DNA of 64,000 nucleotides, from NCBI GenBank assembly GCA_002390745.1, contig DGQK01000074.1:1-64000 (forward strand), written 5' to 3'. Shown in pieces: positions 37,247 through 45,866 of this stretch. Position numbers and translations under genes: made by a program. The notes under the pieces are model-generated. The model did no database searches. It was not told where the DNA came from and saw only the letters and a list, made by a program, of their open reading frames with translations. Numbering within the stretch: position 1 is the stretch's first letter; each line of letters begins with the position of its first letter. The DNA is from Bacteroidetes bacterium UBA4416 (GTDB lineage Bacteria > Bacteroidota > Bacteroidia > B-17B0 > Aurantibacillaceae).

Positions 37247-37977
37247 TGGCATACTTCCTCGCAGCCATATCGCTCGGTTTCCTCGGCAGCTTCCACTGTA
37301 TTGGCATGTGCGGCCCCATCGCTCTGGCATTGCCGGTGCACCAGCTGACACCATCCCGTAAAACATTTTCGATCCTGTCATATCAGTTGGGAAGGATCAG
37401 CACCTATGCTCTGTTGGGCGTCCTGTTCGGCCTTATCGGGCAAAGCTTTGCGCTGTTCGGTTTTCAGCAGGCCCTGTCGGTCATTGTGGGAAGTCTTGTG
37501 TTGCTGGTACTTCTTGTTCCGCAGCGCCTTGTCAATTCTTTCAGTCCTACCAGGCAGGTATACGCATGGCTCGCCAGGCTGAAACAGCACATGGCCCGGC
37601 TATTTCAGAAAAGAAGCATCGCTTCCTTCTTCGGGATAGGCCTGCTCAACGGCTTATTGCCCTGCGGACTGGTATATGTTGCCATTGCCGGAGCCATTGC
37701 GGCAGGCTCCGTATGGAAAGGAATGCTATTCATGGCCTTCTTTGGCATCGGTACTTCGCCGCTCATGTTTTCCCTGAGCTATACCAGCCATATCCTCAGC
37801 GTCAGGGTTCGTCATCTCATTCATAAAGCGGTGCCCATACTCACAGGTGTGATGGCTGTGTTACTGATACTCAGAGGTCTTAACCTGGGTATAAGCTATA
37901 TCAGCCCAAAGCTGGAGACGAACCTGCAAGATACCACTGCCAGGCATGCCACCCTGAAATGCTGCCACAAACCTTAA
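37246..37977 (+). CDS. SafE/TauE-like membrane protein of cbb3 clusters (DsbD-type fold)
   Basis: 243 aa from ATG 37246, coupled to ccoH by a 1-nt overlap. An upstream in-frame ATG at 37186 lies inside ccoH and is rejected. Six hydrophobic helices are visible. The conserved SLGFLGSFHCIGMCGPIALA (in parts GSFHCIGMCGP) and LLPCGLVYVA motifs each hold Cys residues within the membrane, as in the sulfite-exporter-like family that commonly follows ccoGH. It may handle copper or thiol redox during oxidase maturation; that role is inference from context. Confidence 0.82.
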   Translation: MAYFLAAISLGFLGSFHCIGMCGPIALALPVHQLTPSRKTFSILSYQLGRISTYALLGVLFGLIGQSFALFGFQQALSVIVGSLVLLVLLVPQRLVNSFSPTRQVYAWLARLKQHMARLFQKRSIASFFGIGLLNGLLPCGLVYVAIAGAIAAGSVWKGMLFMAFFGIGTSPLMFSLSYTSHILSVRVRHLIHKAVPILTGVMAVLLILRGLNLGISYISPKLETNLQDTTARHATLKCCHKP

Positions 37978-37999
37978 TGAACCTGATATACGACTAGCC

Positions 38000-38731
38000 A
38001 TGATGACACTACAGCTGGCAGAACTCGCCATTCATATCCCCGAATGCATCCCTCTGTTTGAAGCTTACGGATTCGATTATTATCAGAACGGTAATCAGAC
38101 GCTCAAGGAAGCCTGCGACGAAAAAGGCCTGGCTTTTTCCAGGGTAGACGAAGAGCTCAGCAAGCTTCAAAAAAAACAAGACCACCATCTTACCATCGAA
38201 GACCTGGACCCTGAGCGCCTCATCAACGCCATTAACGGGCAACATCACGATCATGAAGCGGAAACCCTCGCTTCTATCCATAATGCCATCCAGGACCTTA
38301 CCGCCACTTCCCAAACCGATCTTCCCCACATCGCCGTGCTTTGCCATATCGACAGGAAGTTTGGCGAGCTCAAAGAAATGTTGCTGAGCCATTGTGCCAG
38401 GGAAGATAAATACCTGTTCCCGCAGATCAGGAGCCTGCTGAAGCTCCGTAACGAAAACACGGCTGCTTTCCAGGATGCTGTTCTCAAAACAACGCATCTG
38501 ATCAGGAGCCTGGAGCTGGAGCACAGGCAATCTGTTGACTGCCTGAAGGAGATCAAAAGCCTGCTGAACGGCTTCGACGTTCCCGATGGTGTTTCACAGA
38601 CTTATAAGTACCTGATGCAAGAGCTCAAAGCCTTTGAAGCGGATTTTCATTTACACATCCATATCGAGAACAATGTGCTTTTCCCAAGGATCAAGGATCT
38701 GAGCGACCGGTTCAAACATCTGCACCTCTAA
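38000..38731 (+). CDS. ScdA/RIC-type hemerythrin-like protein with degenerate N-terminal Cys motif
   Basis: 243 aa. The N-terminal DUF542-like domain (1-45) reads FDYYQNGNQTLKEAC, where family members have an adjacent Cys pair (CCGG). Both Cys are absent. The hemerythrin part (about 75-240) keeps His-rich ligands: HHDHEAE, HCAREDKYLFP and HIHIENNVLFP. RIC proteins repair Fe-S clusters damaged by nitric oxide or peroxide using a di-iron site. Without the Cys pair this form may be an iron or O2/NO binder only. It lies among respiratory genes, 11 nt before hemN. Confidence 0.75.
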   Translation: MMTLQLAELAIHIPECIPLFEAYGFDYYQNGNQTLKEACDEKGLAFSRVDEELSKLQKKQDHHLTIEDLDPERLINAINGQHHDHEAETLASIHNAIQDLTATSQTDLPHIAVLCHIDRKFGELKEMLLSHCAREDKYLFPQIRSLLKLRNENTAAFQDAVLKTTHLIRSLELEHRQSVDCLKEIKSLLNGFDVPDGVSQTYKYLMQELKAFEADFHLHIHIENNVLFPRIKDLSDRFKHLHL

Positions 38732-38742
38732 AAAAAGAAAAT

Positions 38743-40092
38743 ATGAACCTGGTAGAAAAATACAATGTTCCTGCGCCGCGCTATACCAGCTACCCCACCG
38801 TTCCTTATTGGGATGGCCAGGTGGATGAGGCTGTATGGACGCAACAATTGAAACATGCTTTTGCGACGCACCACAAGGACGGCATCAGCCTATACATTCA
38901 CCTTCCGTTCTGCGAAAGCCTCTGCACTTATTGCGCCTGCAACACACGCATTACGGTGAACCATGCTGTGGAGCGGCCCTACATCGAAACGCTCCTGCAG
39001 GAATGGGACCTGTACCTCCGGCAGTTCGGCACAAAACCCCTCATCCGGGAGATCCACCTGGGGGGCGGCACACCCACCTTTTTTTCGCCGGAGAATTTGC
39101 AGGACCTCATCCGCTCGATCCTGAACCGGGCAGAGCTTGCGCCCGTTCACGACCTCAGCTTCGAAGGGCACCCGGGCAATACGACTGCCCGGCATTTAGA
39201 AGTGCTGTACGGACTCGGCTTCAAAAGGGTCAGCTTCGGCATCCAGGATTTCGACATACGGGTACAGGAAGCCATCAACCGCTACCAGACTGTGGAAGAG
39301 GTGAAGCTGGTGATGGAGCAGGCCCGCCGGGCGGGCTATACGTCCATCAACGTAGACCTTGTGTACGGCCTTCCTTACCAAACAGTAGCTTCGGTGCGGC
39401 AAACCATTGAACAGATCATTACGTTAAGACCTGACCGTATTGCTTTTTACAGCTATGCCCACGTGCCATGGCTGAAGCCGGGCCAGCGAAACTATACCGA
39501 TAAGGACCTGCCGCTGGCCGATGAAAAAAGAAGACTTTATGAAACCGGCAAAACGCTGTTCACACAGGCAGGCTATTCGGATATCGGCATGGATCATTTT
39601 GCACTTCCGGGCGATGAGCTGCTGACGGCCTTTCGCAACGGAAGGCTTCACCGCAACTTCATGGGTTATACCGCCAACAGCACCGGCTTACTGATCGGCC
39701 TAGGCTGCTCTGCCATCAGCGACTCCTGGTCGGCCTTTTCACAAAACATCAAAACGGTGGAAGCATACCGCGAAGCCGTGAGCCAGGGAAAATTCCCGAT
39801 ACATAAAGGGCATGCGCTTAACGATGAAGACCTGCTGATCAGGCAGCACATCCTCGATCTGATGTGCAGGCATGAAAGCGATTTCAGCAAAACGCCGCAA
39901 AGCCGGCTCCTGCTGGACGAGTGCCGCCTGCGGCTGGATGAGATGCTGGCAGATGACCTGATCCGTATCTCCGGCTATACTCTTAGCCTGTCCGGTCAGG
40001 GAAAGGACTTCTTAAGAAACATCTGCCTGGCCTTCGACAAGCGCTACTGGGAAAAGCAGCCGGTGCAGGCCACTTTCAGTACCACCGCCTGA
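38743..40092 (+). CDS. hemN: Oxygen-independent coproporphyrinogen III dehydrogenase (HemN)
   Basis: 449 aa, normal family length. The radical-SAM Cys motif is Cys57-x3-Cys61-x2-Cys64 (CESLCTYC), followed by the additional Cys66, and GGGTPTFF forms the SAM glycine motif. A HemN C-terminal domain is present. It converts coproporphyrinogen III to protoporphyrinogen IX without O2, which supplies haem for the cbb3 oxidase when oxygen is low. The gene is 11 nt after the hemerythrin gene, so probably in the same transcript. Confidence 0.93.
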   Translation: MNLVEKYNVPAPRYTSYPTVPYWDGQVDEAVWTQQLKHAFATHHKDGISLYIHLPFCESLCTYCACNTRITVNHAVERPYIETLLQEWDLYLRQFGTKPLIREIHLGGGTPTFFSPENLQDLIRSILNRAELAPVHDLSFEGHPGNTTARHLEVLYGLGFKRVSFGIQDFDIRVQEAINRYQTVEEVKLVMEQARRAGYTSINVDLVYGLPYQTVASVRQTIEQIITLRPDRIAFYSYAHVPWLKPGQRNYTDKDLPLADEKRRLYETGKTLFTQAGYSDIGMDHFALPGDELLTAFRNGRLHRNFMGYTANSTGLLIGLGCSAISDSWSAFSQNIKTVEAYREAVSQGKFPIHKGHALNDEDLLIRQHILDLMCRHESDFSKTPQSRLLLDECRLRLDEMLADDLIRISGYTLSLSGQGKDFLRNICLAFDKRYWEKQPVQATFSTTA

Positions 40093-40118
40093 TTTCAGCA
40101 CGACAACCATCATCGCCT

Positions 40119-40766
40119 ATGAAAAAAGACATCAGCCGCATCCGCACAAACTACCAGGGTGAGTTACTTGACGAAAAGCAGGTGAACCCTGACCCGCTCG
40201 AACAGTTCGACACATGGCTCCGGGAAGCTATCGACGCGGAGCTGACAGAGCCTACCGCAATGATCCTTGCAACGGCAACAGCATCGGGAATCCCTTCGGT
40301 ACGAACGGTGCTTTTAAAAAGCTACGATCGGAAAGGTTTCGTGTTTTACACCAATTACAAAAGCCGCAAGGGTACCGAGATCGAAGAGAATCCGCATGCT
40401 TCTGTGCTGTTCTTCTGGCCTCAGCTGCAACGGCAGGTAAGGCTTTCGGGCATCCTGAGCAAAACAGATCCCGCCGATTCCGAACGGTATTTTAAGGAGC
40501 GCCCGGTAGAAAGCCGGATCTCGGCCTGGGTATCCAGCCAGAGCCAGCCGCTCGACAGCAAAGCAGAGCTGGAAGAAAATTACCGCCTCTTTGAGGAAAA
40601 ATACAGCAGCAAAGAGATCCCCTACCCTCCCTTCTGGGGCGGCTATTGCCTGAGCCCGCAGGCCTACGAATTCTGGCAGGGACAGCCCAACCGCCTGCAC
40701 GACCGGGTGGAATACCAACTCGACCCTGAAAGCCGTATCTGGCAAACCGTACGCCTGGCACCATAG
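40119..40766 (+). CDS. pdxH: Pyridoxamine/pyridoxine 5'-phosphate oxidase
   Basis: 215 aa, the usual length. Family blocks are visible: RTVLLKSYDRKGFVFYTNY (in parts RTVLLKSYD), FFWPQLQRQVR and the C-terminal RLHDRVEY. This FMN enzyme makes pyridoxal 5'-phosphate using O2. Placement 26 nt after hemN suggests the end of the same unit. The tail ends 29 nt before the convergent TonB receptor gene, with no obvious terminator between them. Confidence 0.93.
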   Translation: MKKDISRIRTNYQGELLDEKQVNPDPLEQFDTWLREAIDAELTEPTAMILATATASGIPSVRTVLLKSYDRKGFVFYTNYKSRKGTEIEENPHASVLFFWPQLQRQVRLSGILSKTDPADSERYFKERPVESRISAWVSSQSQPLDSKAELEENYRLFEEKYSSKEIPYPPFWGGYCLSPQAYEFWQGQPNRLHDRVEYQLDPESRIWQTVRLAP

Positions 40767-40795
40767 CTACACTATGTATTCCTAAATGAGGTGCT

Positions 40796-43204
40796 CTACA
40801 GTTTCACCTGCAGGGTTACATAAAAATTGCGCGGGTCGGAAGGAAGAATACCCGGGCCGGGATAACCCTCGGCGCGGCGGGTGAAATAATACTGATTCGT
40901 AAAATTATTAATCCCTGCCGACAGGCTCAGAAACTTGTAGCTGTACTGCGCCGACACATCAAAAATAGTATAAGCGGGAATAAGTCCTGTAATGGCATTG
41001 GAGCTGAATGTAGAATTAGTAGCGTCGGCAAACTGCTCTGCCGTATAAGCTCCCTGCACCGTGGTACTGAATTTCTTATACCTGTAGGTGAGGCCGCTTC
41101 TCAGTATGCTGGCAGGCACAAGCTCCACGATCTTATTTTTAAAACCGCTTTCCCTGCTGTCGATGTAGCGCGCATCGGTGTAAGACGCATTTACAAACCA
41201 GCTCAGTTGATGTTTGGCAGCCCTGTTGAATAATTTAAACAGATCGAGCTCTGCAAAGCATTCCGCGCCGATGTTGCGGCTATCCGAAATATTGGTGCGG
41301 TAGCGGTATAATACATAGGTTGAGCTGTCTTCCATGAGCACCGTGCCGATGCGATTATTGTAGCGCAAATAATACACGCTGAAATCGAGGTAGAGAATGT
41401 TCCGGATCGTCCAGCGCACGCCTCCGTCGGCCGTATAGCCCGTTTCATCTTTCAGGTTATTGTCTACCCTGAAATTAGGATTGACGATGCGCATATCATT
41501 GAAATTGATCGAGCGGTAGTTCTGACTGAAGTTGGCATACAGCTCTACACCCGACACGGGTTTATACAGGAGCCCGATGCCGGCCAGCACAAAGCTGCGG
41601 TTGTTGGTCCGCCGATCGTTGTGCCTGATATCGAGGATCACATTGCCTGCCAGGTCGCGGTTGGTTTCCCTGTAGTAGCCGTCGGAAGAAGTGCTGATGT
41701 ATTCGAAGCGAAGGCCGGGCGTGATGCTGAATTTTTTGCTGACCTGAAAAATATTTTCAGAAAACACCGCGATGTTGCGGCTTGGAAACACAAAGGAGCT
41801 GTGCTCCAGGTTATCGGGATGCAGATAATTGAAATTGGGGCCCGAAGTAGAATCGCCATTTCCCTGGCGACGGAACGTATGGCCCTGGTAATACCTCGCA
41901 CCCACCAGGAAGGTGGATACATTTTTTAAAAACGTATATTGATGCAGCAGCCTCAGCTCCGAACCGAAATTTTTATACTGGTCGCCGATGATGTCACGCT
42001 CACCCATCGGGTCGGCGCGGTTGATCTGGCCCAGGAAGCCAACCGTGATGCGCTCTGCCATTAAGCCGAAGTTCATCCAGTTGAGGCGGGTTGTTGGCGC
42101 GATCTTCCAGTCGAGGCTCAGCGATGCGAGGTTCCAGTTTACCTTAAACCAGTTCCGGTTGCGGATGCTCTGCTGAGGATCTTTTTCAAAGAGCTTATCC
42201 GTAAGGCCTCCGGCCTGTTGCGCCAGGTAAGTCATGTAAGTATACTCGCCGGTGATCTTTACGGTCTTACTGAGATCGTAGCTCAGGGAAGCAAAAGCAT
42301 TGTGTGTATTGAAGCCCGAATTTTCGCGCCAGCCGTTGCCCTGCTTATACTGGTAATAGGTATAGTAATTGAGTTTTTTGACAGTTCCTCCCAGGCTGTT
42401 GAAGGAATTAAACAAACCGAAGGAACCATAAGTCTGCCGGGAGGTCAGCTCGATAGGCTTGTTCGCCGGACCTTTTTTGAAACGGAAATTGATAAAGCCG
42501 CCGAACTGTGTACCGTATTGCAGGCTGGCTGCTCCGCGGATCACCTCGATACGATCGAGCGCTTCCATTGGCGGCGTGTAATAGCTTTCCGGATAACCAA
42601 GCGCATCGGCGCTGATGTCATAGCCGTTTTGACGTGTATTGAAATTAGAGACCCGGTTGGGGTTCAGGCCCCTGCCACCGATCCCAAGCTGGATCCCGGC
42701 GTTGTCGTTCTCAAAAATATTGAGGCCCGCTACTTTGGCAAAGACCTGCCGGGCATTGTTGGTCGCCAGGTTGGCATTGATATCGTTCAGCGTGATGACC
42801 TCCGTTTTTTTACCGGCGTAGATCGCCGTGCCTTCTACATTCATCAGCTTTCCGATACCGAAATTATTTTCTTTCTGCGATTCCACAATCACCTCATGCA
42901 GGCTTGTAGAGATCGAATCGAGCTGGATCACCAGGCTCCTGTCGGATTCCAGCTTCAGCTTTTCCACCTGTGTTTTGTAACCCTGGAGAAATACCGTGAC
43001 CGTAAGCGGCCCTTCGGGTTCCAGGAGCCTGAACTCACCGGCGGCATTGGTTTCGGCATTGGAGTGCGGGGTATGTACCCTCGCGCCGGGAGCTACAGCC
43101 CCCGAGGGCAGGAATACCGTCCCGCTGATGATGTACCTGTTTTGTGACAGACATACCGGCGCCGTCATCACGAAAAGAAATAATATCCCCAAAATGCGTT
43201 GCAT
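40796..43204 (-). CDS. TonB-dependent outer-membrane receptor, FecA-like
   Basis: 802 aa. After the signal peptide (1-21) comes a carboxypeptidase-regulatory-like beta domain (about 25-105), then a plug with DRIEVIRGAASLQYGTQFGG, and a long beta-barrel ending in an aromatic/hydrophobic strand (FYVTLQVKL). Such receptors import iron chelates or haem. The gene order with an HTTM protein and an imelysin-like lipoprotein, 3 nt downstream of the HTTM gene, matches iron-acquisition islands of Bacteroidota. The ligand is not readable. Confidence 0.9.
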   Translation of the reverse strand: MQRILGILFLFVMTAPVCLSQNRYIISGTVFLPSGAVAPGARVHTPHSNAETNAAGEFRLLEPEGPLTVTVFLQGYKTQVEKLKLESDRSLVIQLDSISTSLHEVIVESQKENNFGIGKLMNVEGTAIYAGKKTEVITLNDINANLATNNARQVFAKVAGLNIFENDNAGIQLGIGGRGLNPNRVSNFNTRQNGYDISADALGYPESYYTPPMEALDRIEVIRGAASLQYGTQFGGFINFRFKKGPANKPIELTSRQTYGSFGLFNSFNSLGGTVKKLNYYTYYQYKQGNGWRENSGFNTHNAFASLSYDLSKTVKITGEYTYMTYLAQQAGGLTDKLFEKDPQQSIRNRNWFKVNWNLASLSLDWKIAPTTRLNWMNFGLMAERITVGFLGQINRADPMGERDIIGDQYKNFGSELRLLHQYTFLKNVSTFLVGARYYQGHTFRRQGNGDSTSGPNFNYLHPDNLEHSSFVFPSRNIAVFSENIFQVSKKFSITPGLRFEYISTSSDGYYRETNRDLAGNVILDIRHNDRRTNNRSFVLAGIGLLYKPVSGVELYANFSQNYRSINFNDMRIVNPNFRVDNNLKDETGYTADGGVRWTIRNILYLDFSVYYLRYNNRIGTVLMEDSSTYVLYRYRTNISDSRNIGAECFAELDLFKLFNRAAKHQLSWFVNASYTDARYIDSRESGFKNKIVELVPASILRSGLTYRYKKFSTTVQGAYTAEQFADATNSTFSSNAITGLIPAYTIFDVSAQYSYKFLSLSAGINNFTNQYYFTRRAEGYPGPGILPSDPRNFYVTLQVKL

Positions 43205-43207
43205 GCT

Positions 43208-44566
43208 CTATTCAGAAAAAGGAAGGATCCAGCTTTTTGGTGTATAGTTATCGTTTAATGCACTGAGATCGGTACTCTTGTCTACCATCAGCCTGCTCGG
43301 TCGCCCGTTGAGCGTTACGTAAGCCTCCGCCACCACCTCTGTATTCCGTAACCCGAGTTGCTCATAACGGGCTTTCAGAAAATGGGCGTACTGTATCATC
43401 ATGTCGGGTTGTGTGGACATCATTTTTTCCTGCATCGGCGTCAGGTATTCGCTGTTGCTCACTTCCAGCTCTTTGCCCGTTGCTTTGTCCCGCACATAGA
43501 AAAAAGCGGTACCGGCTTTCTCCATCAGCATCACACGCCACGAAAAGCGGTAGCCCTGCTCCGTCCAATACAGGTTACCCGGATACAATAAAAAACGAAA
43601 CGGCATACACAACTGGAATACGATGTGCAAAGTCATCAGGCCCGGCAGCGTTTTTTTAAGGCCTTGCGATGGCACGTAGAGAGCCGGTAGCTCTTCCGCC
43701 TCAGGGCGTCCTGCCAGGGCTTTGAGTTTTTGGATCAGCCTCACATGGAAGCGCTCGCTGAAGAAAATGCTTGTGAACGCGATCATGATGTAAGGGAACA
43801 TGCCGATATTGAAGAATAAGGACGTCGCCAGATGAAAGACAATGACCAGCACATAAGCGGGTTTGATGAAACGCGGCATAAACAGCAGGAAAGGAATGAT
43901 CAGGTCGTAGAGGCAGCCAAACCAGCTAAAAGCGTAAGCGACCCACTCTTTCGTCAGCAGGGTGCCGATGAGCGGCATCTCACTGTGGGCGGGAAGCCAG
44001 ATCCTGAGGGGCTGGGCGTGCAGCAGCCAATCGGGATTAAGCTTAGCCAGGCCTGCAAAAAAATACACCAGGAACACCTGCACTTTAATAATGAGTACAA
44101 AATAATTCGGAATGCGGCTGGCCTTCAGAGACGGCCTGAGCAAGGCATCGAGGGAGAAATAACGTTGGGCCGGCAGAAAGATCAGCAGGAAGCTGATGAT
44201 GCTGATAAAATAATAATGATTGAGGTAATTGGTTTTGTCAATAAGCTCCACATAGGTAAAAAGCACAAAAAACACGACCGCCGATATCCTGTATAAAAAG
44301 CCAGCGGCTATGCAAAGCGCAGAAAGCGCCATCAGCACAAACAGAACATACATGCCCGCTTCGCCCAAAGGCCTGATCCATTCAAAACCATAGTACGAAA
44401 AAAACACCTGCGGCTTCACATACATGCTGTATACCCAACCCTTTGCCATAAAGCGAAGAATGGATGCAAGCATCAGCAGGCCGAATACCATCCTGAAAAC
44501 CGCCAGGGGTGCAGCATGCACCGGCTTCACCACATATTCCTTCAGTGCCTTAATCACCGTCTCCAT
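43208..44566 (-). CDS. HTTM (vitamin K gamma-carboxylase-like) membrane protein
   Basis: 452 aa with about eight hydrophobic segments in the first 300 residues. Motifs LAVFRMVFGLLML at the start and TNYLNHYYFISIISFLL match the horizontally transferred transmembrane domain related to vitamin K-dependent carboxylase. The C-terminal 150 residues are soluble. The biochemical role in iron islands is unknown. It overlaps the imelysin gene by 17 nt, so the two are translated together, and the TonB receptor follows. Confidence 0.83.
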   Translation of the reverse strand: METVIKALKEYVVKPVHAAPLAVFRMVFGLLMLASILRFMAKGWVYSMYVKPQVFFSYYGFEWIRPLGEAGMYVLFVLMALSALCIAAGFLYRISAVVFFVLFTYVELIDKTNYLNHYYFISIISFLLIFLPAQRYFSLDALLRPSLKASRIPNYFVLIIKVQVFLVYFFAGLAKLNPDWLLHAQPLRIWLPAHSEMPLIGTLLTKEWVAYAFSWFGCLYDLIIPFLLFMPRFIKPAYVLVIVFHLATSLFFNIGMFPYIMIAFTSIFFSERFHVRLIQKLKALAGRPEAEELPALYVPSQGLKKTLPGLMTLHIVFQLCMPFRFLLYPGNLYWTEQGYRFSWRVMLMEKAGTAFFYVRDKATGKELEVSNSEYLTPMQEKMMSTQPDMMIQYAHFLKARYEQLGLRNTEVVAEAYVTLNGRPSRLMVDKSTDLSALNDNYTPKSWILPFSE

Positions 44567-45671
44567 CCTGGTAGGTGATCACAATTCCTAAAGCCGAGGG
44601 CATATCGGTTTTAAGCAGCACCAGCAATTTTACCATTTCCACGTAAGCAGCATCTACAACAGCCGTATTATTTACGATCGAAGCCGACATCGGCTCCTGA
44701 ACAAGCGCCAGCTTCGCCTTCGCTGCCCCGAACTGTGTTTTGATGGTGTTGTTCAGCGTCTCTGAGCCATGCTGGATTTTCAGGGCATCCAGGTAATCGT
44801 CAAGACCTTTCCCGTCGTTGCCTGATCGTGAGCGCCCAAGGTATACATTCTCAATATTCTGCAGGCATTCTTTGGCCAGCTGTACCGAATAGCCATTGGC
44901 ATAATAAGCCTCTGTCTTTTCGGGATACATCACGCCCATTGATTTTTTTCCTAAAGGAATCCCCACCTTGGCATTTTTCAACAGGTCCACCTCGAAGTTC
45001 AGCTGGTTGATGAGCAGACCAAGCGAACTCCCGATCTGCGAGCCCTGTGAACCAACGAAGGTAGTTCGGTAACCGTTAGCCCAGGAAGCTACCACCGCAT
45101 TCAGCTTTGTTTTCATGTCGCTCAGGCAATCCGCCACATAAGTCAGGCGGTTCGGCGAGCCGGCAAACAAAGCAGCAACACCGGCATCCGTTGTGTTTTT
45201 TCCGTACAACAGGAAATCCAGTGCCGGAAGGCCTTTGGCATCGATGTTGGCGGCAATGTCCAGGTTATAGGCGCCACTGGCAATGTTGGCGTTGATCTGC
45301 GCGGTATCGGCCGGATACGTATTGAAATTGGCCCTGATCAGCTCTGTTTCCGCTTGTCCGAACTCGGAAGTTGATATGTGCTGGAACTTCACATACATCA
45401 CCTGCAGCTTTTGGCGAACAGCCTGCAGATCGGCTACGCTTTTGCTTTGCGCAAATGCAGTGTAAGCAGCATCCAGGGAATCCAGGGCGCTTTTCGCAGC
45501 CTGATAGTTAGGGATGATCAGCGCGTCGGCATAATTCGCCAGCATCGCCCCCTTATCAAATGCTGCTTCCGCTTCTTCCTCGTCCTCCGATGCACTTTTT
45601 TTCTTCTTGCAACTGCTCAGGCTCAGGGCAACACATAACAGCAGGCAGATCAGTATTCCGTTTTTCTTCAT
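44550..45671 (-). CDS. Imelysin-like lipoprotein
   Basis: 373 aa. The lipobox is LSLSSC (Cys20) followed by a Lys/Ser/Glu-rich linker. The helical imelysin fold is recognised by KLQVMYVKFQHISTSEFG (in parts QVMYVKFQ) and GLPALDFLLYG. The canonical metal-linked GxHxxE motif would fall at GLPALD, so His and Glu are replaced by Pro and Asp. The family works in periplasmic or surface iron uptake. It is the first gene of an operon with the HTTM protein and the TonB receptor. Confidence 0.82.
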   Translation of the reverse strand: MKKNGILICLLLCVALSLSSCKKKKSASEDEEEAEAAFDKGAMLANYADALIIPNYQAAKSALDSLDAAYTAFAQSKSVADLQAVRQKLQVMYVKFQHISTSEFGQAETELIRANFNTYPADTAQINANIASGAYNLDIAANIDAKGLPALDFLLYGKNTTDAGVAALFAGSPNRLTYVADCLSDMKTKLNAVVASWANGYRTTFVGSQGSQIGSSLGLLINQLNFEVDLLKNAKVGIPLGKKSMGVMYPEKTEAYYANGYSVQLAKECLQNIENVYLGRSRSGNDGKGLDDYLDALKIQHGSETLNNTIKTQFGAAKAKLALVQEPMSASIVNNTAVVDAAYVEMVKLLVLLKTDMPSALGIVITYQDGDGD

Positions 45672-45721
45672 GGTCTTATCATTCGATTTGCCGGGGAAAA
45701 TTCACCCGGGGAATTTCTTTT

Positions 45722-45739
45722 TTTGGGTGCCCAAATGTA
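45722..45739 (-). promoter_or_regulatory. Candidate promoter and overlapping operator of the iron-uptake operon
   Basis: TACATTTG on the minus strand (45739-45732) fits TAnnTTTG. The dyad TTTGGG-TG-CCCAAA (45722-45735) overlaps it, which is where a repressor would block transcription. No well-placed -33 box is seen. The regulator is unknown. Confidence 0.35.
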
Positions 45740-45814
45740 GTAAAAACAGGGCCTCGCGGGCATACCACAAATACGGTATGGGCACTCTCTTCGCAACTGC
45801 CAATCAAGGCCTTA

Positions 45815-45849
45815 AAACAAAAAAAGCGTCCGTTTTACCGAACGCTTTT
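45815..45849 (-). terminator. Rho-independent terminator of the DUF4856 gene
   Basis: On the minus strand an 11-bp stem (AAAAGCGTTCG with CGGACGCTTTT, one T-G pair) encloses a GTAAAA loop and is followed by a run of T. It lies 17 nt after the stop at 45867 and separates this gene from the imelysin operon. Confidence 0.8.
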
Positions 45850-45866
45850 CCGAGTTTTGTGCTTGC

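Noticed and set aside
42218..43147. 309-codon open plus-strand frame opposite the TonB receptor
   Set aside because: Mirror frame of a receptor with intact plug and barrel; no independent support.
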